Assembly (NCBI GenBank): GCA_041738285.1
Contig: JBGSQB010000154.1
Coordinates: 1 to 15,453, forward strand
Length of the DNA stretch: 15,453 nucleotides
Direction of reading: 5' to 3'
Origin: SZUA-521 sp041738285
GTDB taxonomy: Bacteria; Pseudomonadota; Gammaproteobacteria; Pseudomonadales; Azotimanducaceae
The translations under genes were made by a program, and so were the position numbers. Under the pieces are notes generated by a model. It worked only from the letters and a program-made list of their open reading frames with translations. It did not search any database and was not told the origin of the DNA. Shown here in pieces: positions 8,701-14,278 of the stretch; position 1 is the stretch's first letter; each line of letters opens with the position of its first letter.

Positions 8701-9576
8701 GGCTACGAGATCGAAGGGCTCGAGTCATTTCCCGATGTGGGCGTACCCGAGCGCCAGGTGCTGGCGGATGGTGCGTCGCAAGCGGTTGTGTTTCCTGCGC
8801 TCGTCGAACGTGGTGAGCGCGTGGATCTCATCATGGCAAGATCACCTGAAGAGCAGGCACGTCTGTCGGTGCGGGGTTATACCCGGCTCGTGCAGAACGC
8901 AGACCGTCAGACCAGCCGTCACATGCGGCGACTCGTCAAGCAGTCTCGTGCCTTGGGTCTGCACTACGCTGCGCTTGGCACTGCCGAGCAGCTCTGCGAC
9001 GAAGTGCTGCACGCTTCGACGTGGCATTGCTTCTTCGCCGACGGTGGTCTGACGCGCGAGGTTGACGCATTCCGCCGCCGTCTGGCTGAACGACGCGCTG
9101 ACTGGATGCCCACTTTCGTGCGTGTCATGGCGGCCGCTGGCGATGCGCTATCGGCCCGGTTCGATGCGGTGCGGCGCCTCGATCGTGAGCGCTCTCCGGC
9201 GTACGCAGCGGCCGTGAGTGACATGCGCGAACAGCTCGAGGCGCTGATGCCCGCCGACTTTCTTTCGATCACGCCGCTCGCGGAGTTGTCGCAGCTGCCA
9301 CGGTACCTGCAGGGTATCGTGGTCAGACTCGAGGGACTGCAAGGCAAGGTCGCGCGTGATGCGCAGGGGATCAAGACCGTGCGCGACTACGTGGCGCGGC
9401 TCGAATGTCTGCGCGGTTCACGTGTGAAGCACGGCGCGCTCGAGGCTGCGCGATTTGCCCTTGAAGAACTGCGGATTACGCTCTTTGCGCAGCGTCTCGG
9501 AACACGCATGAAGATGTCCCCCAAGCGTATGGAGGACATGATCGCCGCGATGGAGGTGGACGCGGGCTTGCGATGA
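5743..9576 (+). CDS. hrpA: ATP-dependent RNA helicase HrpA (DEAH box)
   Basis: About 1,277 residues from GTG 5743, close to the 1,300 of E. coli HrpA. Motifs in order are Walker A GETGSGKTT (from about residue 81), DEAH at 178-181, SAT, DVLVFLPGEREI, TNVAETSLTV and QRKGRCGR (from about 374). The HA2/ratchet region, an OB-fold region (YSGARNLTFSIFPGS) and the long C-terminal DUF3418 domain follow, ending FAQRLGTRMKMSPKRMEDM. HrpA is a cytoplasmic helicase implicated in RNA processing and in resolving stalled ribosomes. The frame stays open upstream to 5623, but that part is REP sequence. Homology to HrpA begins near FDPLTVLRVDERRL, so GTG 5743 is preferred; GTG 5776 and ATG 5842 are alternatives. 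No good ribosome binding site is visible. The N-terminus looks about 20 residues shorter than in E. coli. Confidence 0.93.
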   Translation: MASRSSFDPLTVLRVDERRLQRAFATRKPEADDMLRDAQARMARRCDCIPAVTYPDDLPITAHADEIRALITRHSVVIVAGETGSGKTTQLPKICLEAGLGRRGQIAHTQPRRIAARAVAARVAEELGVTLGNEVGYAVRFSDRTSPDTLVKVQTDGLLLTEIRRDKTLSAYDVVIVDEAHERSLNIDFLLGYLRALMARRQDLKLIITSATIDVEQFSKHFGGAPIVSVSGRGYPVEVVYQDPAELEEPVDAIERALDLIESRPRSRASDVLVFLPGEREILDTSRALRGSRGERWEVLPLYARLPASEQQRIFSGARRQRIVLTTNVAETSLTVPNVGYVIDTGYVRMSRYSFRSKLQRLPVERVSRASADQRKGRCGRIAPGLCIRLFSEADHDSQPEYTDPEIRRTNLAAVVLQMRAFSLGEVSTFPFIDPPDPRALKDALTLLAELGAIDGEALTDVGRDMARLPVDPRLARMLVESARRGAVQELLVIVSGLSIVDPRERPIEHRAAADAAHREFRDDRSDFLSLVRLWSWHEDARQTLGASALKRACRERFLSANRLREWRDLHRQLVLSTRALGWRANVEPAPFEAVHRAVLSGSLSLIGFKNERGDYSGARNLTFSIFPGSALAKAQPRWLVAAEITETARIYARCVAAVEPRWIEDASAHLLKRSHSEPHWDPKRGEVVAFERATLYGLAVVERRRVGFKRIDRARSREIFIRDGLIPGALDRPPACIDHNVELIRQIKEMESKARRRDLLVSDEVLFAFYDTRLPADVADRRTFESFRKHAEGSDGRVLFMNHADLLAQSQVEDIDRAFPSVLTSAEVEYALKYSFAPGAIDDGVSIQVPLGLLHGLNADRQGWMVPGLIPNQCEQMLRSLPKSLRRQLTPIPDKVDALSRALLRADRYAIGRFDLALARLVEQLFGVKVAADAWHTERLPDYLRTNVQVRDESGRLIAQGRDVDALREQLAGRISKRLDSAATSGYEIEGLESFPDVGVPERQVLADGASQAVVFPALVERGERVDLIMARSPEEQARLSVRGYTRLVQNADRQTSRHMRRLVKQSRALGLHYAALGTAEQLCDEVLHASTWHCFFADGGLTREVDAFRRRLAERRADWMPTFVRVMAAAGDALSARFDAVRRLDRERSPAYAAAVSDMREQLEALMPADFLSITPLAELSQLPRYLQGIVVRLEGLQGKVARDAQGIKTVRDYVARLECLRGSRVKHGALEAARFALEELRITLFAQRLGTRMKMSPKRMEDMIAAMEVDAGLR

Positions 9577-9640
9577 GCCGCTGCCCTGGGGTTGAACGAA
9601 CCCTGTGCCCTCGTGTCATACTGCCCGGGCCCGCAGAACG

Positions 9641-9687
9641 TACCGGGTTTCGGTATTGATCAGGTTACGATCCCGCGGATATTCCGC
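9641..9687 (+). promoter_or_regulatory. Two small dyads upstream of hvfA (possible operators)
   Basis: The 131-base gap before hvfA holds TACCG-GGTTT-CGGTA at 9641-9655 and GCGGA-TAT-TCCGC at 9675-9687, both perfect 5-base inverted repeats; the second ends 4 bases before the Shine-Dalgarno. Either could be a repressor or activator site, or a leader hairpin. A poor -35/-10 pair (TTGATC 9656-9661, TATTCC 9680-9685, spacer 18) overlaps them. Short dyads are frequent in GC-rich DNA, so this is weak evidence. Confidence 0.3.
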
Positions 9688-9691
9688 ATAC

Positions 9692-9698
9692 GGAGGAG
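9692..9698 (+). promoter_or_regulatory. Strong Shine-Dalgarno of hvfA
   Basis: GGAGGAG ends 9 bases before ATG 9708. It is the strongest plus-strand ribosome binding site I found and fixes the hvfA start. It fits high expression of a precursor peptide compared with its modifying enzymes. Confidence 0.8.
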
Positions 9699-9707
9699 AC
9701 TCAACTC

Positions 9708-10082
9708 ATGCAGAAACGCAATCTCAGACCCATTGCCGCGGCGGTTGGCACCGCATTCGTGGCGACACTCGCTTCGGTATCCTTTGCCAACGCCAGCGAC
9801 AACCCGTTTTCGGCCACCGTGCTGGAGTCCGGCTATGGCTTGCTGGCCGCGGCGGATGCGGAAGGCAAGTGTGGTGAGGGCAAGTGCGGTGAAGGCAAGT
9901 GCGGCGAAGACAAAGGCACCGACGACAAGGGCGGTGAAGGCAGTTGCGGCGAAGATAAAGGCGGCGAAGATAAAGGCGGCGAAGGTAGCTGCGGCGAAGA
10001 CAAAGGCGGCGAAGGTAGCTGCGGCGAAGACAAAGGCGGCGAAGGCAAGTGCGGCGAAGGTAAATGCGGTGGCGCAGCCTGA
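9708..10082 (+). CDS. hvfA: HvfA-type RiPP precursor, Cys-rich pentad repeats
   Basis: A 124-residue secreted peptide precursor. Residues 1-29 form a Sec signal peptide with ANA cleavage before SDNPFS. A conserved leader-like NPFSATVLESGY follows. Residues 52-121 are 14 strictly in-register pentads: three EGKCG, EDKGT, DDKGG, EGSCG, two EDKGG, EGSCG, EDKGG, EGSCG, EDKGG, two EGKCG, then GAA. The eight cysteines (55, 60, 65, 80, 95, 105, 115, 120) are all spaced by multiples of five. In the HvfA family, HvfB with HvfC converts cysteines of EGKCG motifs to oxazolone/thioamide pairs that bind copper. Adjacent DUF692 and DUF2063 genes confirm the assignment. The EGSCG variant and the cysteine-free spacer pentads are notable. 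Whether all eight cysteines are modified is unknown. Confidence 0.92.
   Translation: MQKRNLRPIAAAVGTAFVATLASVSFANASDNPFSATVLESGYGLLAAADAEGKCGEGKCGEGKCGEDKGTDDKGGEGSCGEDKGGEDKGGEGSCGEDKGGEGSCGEDKGGEGKCGEGKCGGAA
9861..10070 (+). repeat. 15-base tandem repeats encoding the HvfA core
   Basis: Fourteen 15-base units code for the pentads. Within them a 30-base higher-order unit (SCG-EDKGG-EG register) repeats at 9961-9990, 9991-10020 and 10021-10050. The first two differ at one base and the second and third at three, all near the end. Such near-identity suggests recent unit duplication by slippage or recombination, so pentad number probably varies between strains. Confidence 0.85.
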
Positions 10083-10102
10083 GATACGCCTGCCGCGTAT
10101 CT
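10082..10102 (+). terminator. Stem-loop at the hvfA stop codon, likely attenuator or 3' stabiliser
   Basis: AGATACGC at 10082-10089 pairs perfectly with GCGTATCT at 10095-10102 around the loop CTGCC. The stem begins with the last base of the hvfA TGA and ends where the hvfB Shine-Dalgarno-like TGAGGT (10102-10107) begins. No T run follows, so it is not a standard intrinsic terminator. Its likely role is to reduce read-through or stabilise hvfA mRNA, giving more precursor than enzyme. That role is inference. Confidence 0.55.
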
Positions 10103-10119
10103 GAGGTCGAATAGTCCGC

Positions 10120-10962
10120 ATGGAGTATCCCGTATCGGGCGCGGGCTTGGGGTTGCGCAGAGCCTTGTTCGATGCCCTCGACGTCGCGGATCTGCGCGAT
10201 GTCGGCTTCCTCGAGTTCGCGCCCGAAAACTGGATGCGGGTCGGCGGTCGTCTGGGCCGCCGATTTCGCCGCTTGACCGAGCGTTTGCCGCTCGTTGCGC
10301 ACGGCCTGTCGCTGTCCCTCGGCGGCATCGCGCCGCTGGATGTCGATTACTTGCGAGCGCTGAAGGTGTTCTTGGATGAGCACCAGGTGCGGTGCTTCAC
10401 GGAGCACTTGAGCTATTGCAGCGATGAGGGGCATCTATACGATCTGATGCCGATCCCGTTTACCGAGGAAGCTGTCGAGCACGTAGTCGGGCGAGTTCGT
10501 CTAGCTCAGGATGTGCTCGGTCGGCGAATTGGTCTCGAACATGTCTCCTACTATGCAGCGCCCGGGCAGGCGATGCAGGAAATCGAGTTCGTCAACGCGG
10601 TCATCGATGCCGCCGATTGTGGTCTCCTGCTCGACGTCAACAACGTCTACGTCAACAGCGTCAATGCCCGCTATGATCCCTACGCGTTCATTGATGCACT
10701 GCCCGGCGCGCGGATCATGTATGTGCACGTGGCTGGACACTACGTGGAGGCCTCTGATCTTTTCATCGACACGCATGGCGCTGATGTGATCGAGCCGGTC
10801 TGGGATCTGCTTCGGTATGCCTATGATCGATTCGGCTCGATTCCGACGCTGCTCGAGCGCGACTTCAACTTTCCACCGATCGAGCGTCTGCTCGATGAGG
10901 TGCGCCAGATTGCGCAACTGCAGCAGCGCAGCGCAGGTATCGATGCCGCCGTCATCGGGTGA
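10120..10962 (+). CDS. hvfB: HvfB, DUF692 MbnB-like multi-iron RiPP enzyme
   Basis: A 280-residue DUF692 protein, a TIM-barrel enzyme of the MbnB/HvfB group that uses a multi-iron centre and oxygen to turn cysteine into an oxazolone and adjacent thioamide. It opens PVSGAGLGLRRAL, as the family does. Likely metal ligands or active-site residues are present: H61 (VAHGLSLSLG), E95 and H96 (FTEHLSY), E140 (GLEHVSYY), D172 and N174-N175 (LLLDVNNVYVN), H203 and H207 (YVHVAGH), D217 and H219 (DTHGADV) and E246 (LLERDFNFPP). Mapping to individual irons would need alignment with a solved structure. It starts 37 bases after hvfA and overlaps hvfC by 20 bases. The substrate is almost surely the neighbouring HvfA. 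Confidence 0.92.
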   Translation: MEYPVSGAGLGLRRALFDALDVADLRDVGFLEFAPENWMRVGGRLGRRFRRLTERLPLVAHGLSLSLGGIAPLDVDYLRALKVFLDEHQVRCFTEHLSYCSDEGHLYDLMPIPFTEEAVEHVVGRVRLAQDVLGRRIGLEHVSYYAAPGQAMQEIEFVNAVIDAADCGLLLDVNNVYVNSVNARYDPYAFIDALPGARIMYVHVAGHYVEASDLFIDTHGADVIEPVWDLLRYAYDRFGSIPTLLERDFNFPPIERLLDEVRQIAQLQQRSAGIDAAVIG

Positions 10963-11722
10963 GAACCTTCCGGGCTATCGCGCCGTCCAGCTTGTCTTTG
11001 CGGCTCACCTCCGCGACCCGTCATGCAACCCGCCGCCGAGCGACGTCGAGCCGCGACGCATGCAGATCTATGTGGATCTGATCTACAACAACGTCGAGCG
11101 CTTTCTCGCCAATACCTTCCGCATCATCCGCTCGATTTCGAGTGACGAAGCATGGCATGCGATGGTCCGTGACTTTCTCAAGCGACATCGGGCGGCAAGT
11201 CCGTACTTCCAGGAGATACCGCTCGAGTTCATCGCGTATCTGGAAGGCGTGCGCGATTGCAGTGCCGATCCGCCTTGGCTGCTTGAACTTGCGCACTATG
11301 AATGGGTGGAACTCGCCCTCGATCTGGATACGGGCGAAATCCCATCGGTCAACATGGCCATCGATGGCGACCTCATGGACGGTAGCCCAGTCTTGTCCCC
11401 GCTGGCGTGGCTGGTGAGTTACCAATACCCCGTCCATCGGCTCTCGGCGCGCCATCACAGTAACGATCTGCCTGCGCAGCCGACGTACTTGATCGTCTAT
11501 CGCGATCGCAGCGACAGGGTGCGGTTTCTAGAGGCCAATCGAGTCACCGCGCGATTATATTCGATCCTGCAAGCAGAGCCGGGCATCACGGGTCAGTTGG
11601 CAATCGAGATGATCGCTGACGAGCTCGGCGGGCACGATCGTGACGCCGTTGTAAGGGGCGGCCGTCAAACTCTGGAGCAGCTGCGGGATTGCGCTATCAT
11701 TGCCGGCGTCAAAGGCCACTGA
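10943..11722 (+). CDS. hvfC: HvfC, DUF2063 partner protein of HvfB
   Basis: A 259-residue DUF2063 protein. The family signature is visible: LPGYRAVQLVFAAHLRDP, then RRMQIYVDLIYNNVERFLANTF, then FLKRHRAASPYFQEIPLEFIAYL, followed by a domain with LELAHYEWVELAL. HvfC-type proteins form a complex with the DUF692 enzyme and present the peptide substrate, as MbnC does for MbnB. The longer open frame from 10817 only shadows hvfB; ATG 10943 (MPPSSGENLPGYRAVQ) places the start just before the conserved part, with a GCAGG just upstream, and gives a 20-base overlap with hvfB that suggests coupled translation. The stop is in the same frame as mlaA, which begins 15 bases later. Confidence 0.9.
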   Translation: MPPSSGENLPGYRAVQLVFAAHLRDPSCNPPPSDVEPRRMQIYVDLIYNNVERFLANTFRIIRSISSDEAWHAMVRDFLKRHRAASPYFQEIPLEFIAYLEGVRDCSADPPWLLELAHYEWVELALDLDTGEIPSVNMAIDGDLMDGSPVLSPLAWLVSYQYPVHRLSARHHSNDLPAQPTYLIVYRDRSDRVRFLEANRVTARLYSILQAEPGITGQLAIEMIADELGGHDRDAVVRGGRQTLEQLRDCAIIAGVKGH

Positions 11723-11737
11723 GCACTCGAGGGCAAC

Positions 11738-12493
11738 TTGGCTTCGATAACCGATCGATCGGCGCACCCCTCGCGGCCCAGCCTGGCCGGTACTGCCGCG
11801 CTGCTGATGTGTATTGCGATGTTCGCTGGTACAGCGGCGGCGGAGGACGTTCTCAGCCAGAAGAACCCTGATCCATGGGAAGGGCTGAATCGAAAGATCC
11901 ATAAGTTCAACGATACCGCCGACCGCTGGGTACTGAAGCCGATCGCAGTGGGCTACACCAAAGTGATTCCGCGACCGGTGCGCCGCGGCGTATCGAATTT
12001 CTTCTCCAATCTCACCTATCCGACGGTCGTGCTCAACCAGTTCCTGCAAGGCAAATGGCGCGAAGGGTTCGCCGACGCCGGGCGATTCGTGGTGAACACG
12101 ACGCTCGGAATCGGTGGATTGTTCGACCCTGCCAGTCGGGCAGGGCTGGCTCAACACGAGGAGGACTTTGGCCAGACTTTTGCCAGGTGGGGGATGGGCA
12201 GCGGTCCGTACCTTGTTGTGCCTTTCATGGGACCAGCGACCATTCGGGATGGCGGCGGCCGGATTCTCGATGCCACGCTGTACGCGCCACGGTATTCGGA
12301 CGACGTCGCGCTGCGGAACTCGCTGACGGGTCTGTACTTTCTCGATGCGCGCGCATCCCTTCTCGATGTCGAAGACCTCATGTCCGGGGACCGCTATGCC
12401 TTCATGCGCGATGCCTACCTACAGCGGCGCGATTACCTCATCCATGATGGCGAAGTCGAGGACTCGTTCCTCGACGACGAATGGGTAGATTGA
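11738..12493 (+). CDS. mlaA: MlaA (VacJ) family outer-membrane lipid transport protein
   Basis: A 251-residue MlaA/VacJ protein. Signatures are NPDPWEGLNRKIHKFN, VLKPIAVGY, VRRGVSNFFSNL, NTTLGIGGLFD and the stretch EDFGQTFARWGMGSGPYLVVPF, followed by the GPATIRDGGGR segment. MlaA sits in the outer membrane with porins and removes misplaced surface phospholipids, passing them to MlaC. Here the signal peptide lacks a clear lipobox: C25 is preceded by L-L-M, whereas TAAA before E36 is a good ordinary cleavage site, so lipidation is doubtful. The start is TTG 11738, since the hvfC stop at 11720 closes the frame upstream and no ATG precedes the signal peptide; GAGGG lies only 4 bases upstream. The other mla genes are not in the window. 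It ends with an acidic tail. Confidence 0.9.
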   Translation: MASITDRSAHPSRPSLAGTAALLMCIAMFAGTAAAEDVLSQKNPDPWEGLNRKIHKFNDTADRWVLKPIAVGYTKVIPRPVRRGVSNFFSNLTYPTVVLNQFLQGKWREGFADAGRFVVNTTLGIGGLFDPASRAGLAQHEEDFGQTFARWGMGSGPYLVVPFMGPATIRDGGGRILDATLYAPRYSDDVALRNSLTGLYFLDARASLLDVEDLMSGDRYAFMRDAYLQRRDYLIHDGEVEDSFLDDEWVD

Positions 12494-12501
12494 CTTCTCA
12501 C

Positions 12502-12555
12502 ACATGGGTCGCCTTGTGATCGCCGTCCCCAAGGAGTAGGGTGCGCGTCCCATGT
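12502..12555. repeat. Short inverted repeat between mlaA and the phosphatase gene
   Basis: ACATGGG at 12502-12508 and CCCATGT at 12549-12555 are complementary and 40 bases apart in the 120-base gap. The gap otherwise shows no clear promoter or terminator. The repeat may form a long-range hairpin or be chance. Confidence 0.25.
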
Positions 12556-12613
12556 CAGGGCGATTCCCGTCTGCTGTCCCTCTTCAAAGCGCGCTGAGTA
12601 CGGGGCGTTGCCG

Positions 12614-13762
12614 ATGACGTTGCTCGTAATCGACGCCGACGAAGCCGCTGCGGAATTGCTTTCCGAGACGCTGGCGGGTCTCGGCTTTTCGATTGCGCGG
12701 GCGCGCGACCCGGCGCAGGCCGCGACGCATGCGGAACGTGAACCCATCGAGTTGATCCTCTTGGCGACGCTACCGGCGCTAGCCGCAACGATTGCCGCGA
12801 TCGAGTCGATTTCTCTCGTGCTTCCCGGGGTACCGGTGGCCCTGATCAGCCGTACGACGATGACCAAGCCGGAACTTCTTGCCGCGATTCGTCGTGGCGT
12901 GGTGGACGTGTTCGAACTCGACGTGGAGTCAAACCTCGCCGAGTTGATCGACAACGCCATCACGCAAAGCCGGCGACGACAGGCAACCTCAACCACAGCG
13001 GATCAACAGGCGCGCGGCGTCGAGGTGCAGTTGCGCGAGTTGCAGCGCGATCAGCGGGCAGGCCGATACATTCAGATGGGCATGTTGCCCCCGAGTCCCA
13101 TGGCGGTAGACGACTACCGCCTCCGGCACAAGATCTTCCCGTCCCTGATGCTGAGCGGAGACTTCGTCGACTATTTCCGCATCAGCGATCGACAGTTTGT
13201 CTTCTATATGGCGGATGTATCCGGTCATGGCGCCTCTTCGGCATTTGTAACTGTGTTGCTGAAGAACTTCTCGAGGCGCCTGCGGCGCGAGTTTCGACCG
13301 CAGATGTTGAAGAAACCGGGTGAAATACTGGTATGGCTGAACCGCGAACTGCTCGATAATAAGATCGACAAACACGTCGCTATATTCGTTGGCGTGATTG
13401 ATCCGAAGTCCGGCGAGCTGACGTACGCCAATGGGGGCCACTTTCCGTCGGCGTTTGTCGCCGACGAGCGCGGCGCGCGATTGCTCGAACTCCCCGGGAA
13501 GCCGGTGGGGTTATTCCGCGAGGTGACCTGGGAGTCGAGGCGTGAGTCATTGGGGCAGCGCTTCGTGCTGGTGCTGCTGTCCGATGGAGTACTCGAAGTC
13601 ATGGGCGCAAAGGGCCTCGCGGAAAAACAGGCAGAGTTGGAGCAGGCGGTGGGCGAGTGCTACGCGACTGGGAAAACGATCTGGCAGACGCTGCACCTGG
13701 AAGATCGGCACCCGGGGCCGGACGACATGGCCTGTCTGATGGTCACTCGAGGTCTACCGTGA
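12614..13762 (+). CDS. Response-regulator-like PP2C (SpoIIE-type) phosphatase, degenerate receiver
   Basis: A 382-residue protein: receiver-like domain about 1-120, coiled-coil linker about 130-160 ending in the RxIQxGMLPP motif, and SpoIIE/PP2C phosphatase domain about 165-382. Phosphatase metal ligands are present: D183 (SGDFVDYF), D201 and G202-type ADVSGHG, NGGHFP, D324 (LLSDGVLE) and D370-D371 (GPDDMA). The receiver lacks the phosphorylated aspartate: ELILLATLP has A51 where D is expected, the N-terminal acid pair is altered (IDADE) and no lysine is seen in FELDVE. It probably dephosphorylates the STAS protein encoded next, with which it overlaps by 4 bases. ATG 12614 is preferred over TTG 12608 because GGGG at 12602-12605 is well spaced. 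As I recall, pseudomonads have a similar gene pair next to vacJ. Confidence 0.88.
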   Translation: MTLLVIDADEAAAELLSETLAGLGFSIARARDPAQAATHAEREPIELILLATLPALAATIAAIESISLVLPGVPVALISRTTMTKPELLAAIRRGVVDVFELDVESNLAELIDNAITQSRRRQATSTTADQQARGVEVQLRELQRDQRAGRYIQMGMLPPSPMAVDDYRLRHKIFPSLMLSGDFVDYFRISDRQFVFYMADVSGHGASSAFVTVLLKNFSRRLRREFRPQMLKKPGEILVWLNRELLDNKIDKHVAIFVGVIDPKSGELTYANGGHFPSAFVADERGARLLELPGKPVGLFREVTWESRRESLGQRFVLVLLSDGVLEVMGAKGLAEKQAELEQAVGECYATGKTIWQTLHLEDRHPGPDDMACLMVTRGLP

Positions 13763-14277
13763 ACGCAAGCGCTGTACCCGGCAAGATTCTCGTCGCACAG
13801 CATGACGGCGTGTATCTCATGAAGTTCGTCGGTGATGTGCGCGTGACGCTCTGCACCGCCGTCGATCAGTTTCTGCAGTCGATGCTCGACGATGCTCAGT
13901 TCCGATCTGTTGTCATCGACCTGACCCGCACCGATGGCATCGACAGTACGTCCCTCGGCGTTCTTGCGAAACTGTCGATCCACATGCAGGAGCGGTTTGG
14001 GTTCGTCCCGACGCTCGTCTCGACGAGGCCGGACATCACACGCGTGCTGCGCAGCATGGGGTTCGATGACGTCTTCCACATCGTTGAGTCGCCTCTCGCG
14101 ACCAAGGAACAGTTTGGCGAGTTGCCCCAGTGCGATTGCTCGGAAGAGGATCTGCGTCAGCGTGTGCTCGAAGCCCACAAGGTGCTGATGTCGCTCAGCG
14201 ACGCCAATCGTGAGGCGTTTCAGGATCTGGTAGAGACGCTCGAGTCGGCCGGCCGGCTCGGCAGCCAGGCATCCTGA
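13759..14277 (+). CDS. STAS-domain anti-sigma-factor antagonist
   Basis: A 172-residue protein with an N-terminal STAS domain (about 8-110): GKILVAQHDGVYLMKFVGDV, then VVIDLTRTDGIDSTSLGVLAKL, where S63 aligns with the phosphorylated serine of SpoIIAA-type antagonists. A C-terminal extension (about 115-172) starts at a CDCSEEDL segment and is helical. In partner switching such proteins bind and release an anti-sigma kinase depending on phosphorylation, and the PP2C protein resets them. The start is GTG 13759, overlapping the phosphatase stop in GTGA; the longer open frame from 13657 is only shadow sequence. No anti-sigma kinase gene or sigma factor is in the window, so the output is unknown. 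Confidence 0.88.
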   Translation: MNASAVPGKILVAQHDGVYLMKFVGDVRVTLCTAVDQFLQSMLDDAQFRSVVIDLTRTDGIDSTSLGVLAKLSIHMQERFGFVPTLVSTRPDITRVLRSMGFDDVFHIVESPLATKEQFGELPQCDCSEEDLRQRVLEAHKVLMSLSDANREAFQDLVETLESAGRLGSQAS

Positions 14278-14278
14278 A

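Noticed and set aside
9656..9685. Sigma70 promoter TTGATC-18-TATTCC before hvfA
   Set aside because: The -10 match is poor and the transcript would begin at the Shine-Dalgarno itself; mentioned only as weak.
9562..10150. GCGGGCTTG at about 9563 and 10141, resembling the REP core
   Set aside because: Only 9-10 bases match, both lie in coding sequence, and no flanking palindrome accompanies them.
9592..10434. Ala/Lys-rich plus-strand and Arg/Leu- or Ser/Pro-rich minus-strand frames over hvfA
   Set aside because: They arise because the 15-base repeats keep all frames open; only the 9708 frame has a signal peptide, a strong ribosome binding site and a known family.
12498..12519. TCACA-N12-TGTGA after mlaA as a CRP site
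   Set aside because: The half-sites are in the reverse order and spacing compared with TGTGA-N6-TCACA.
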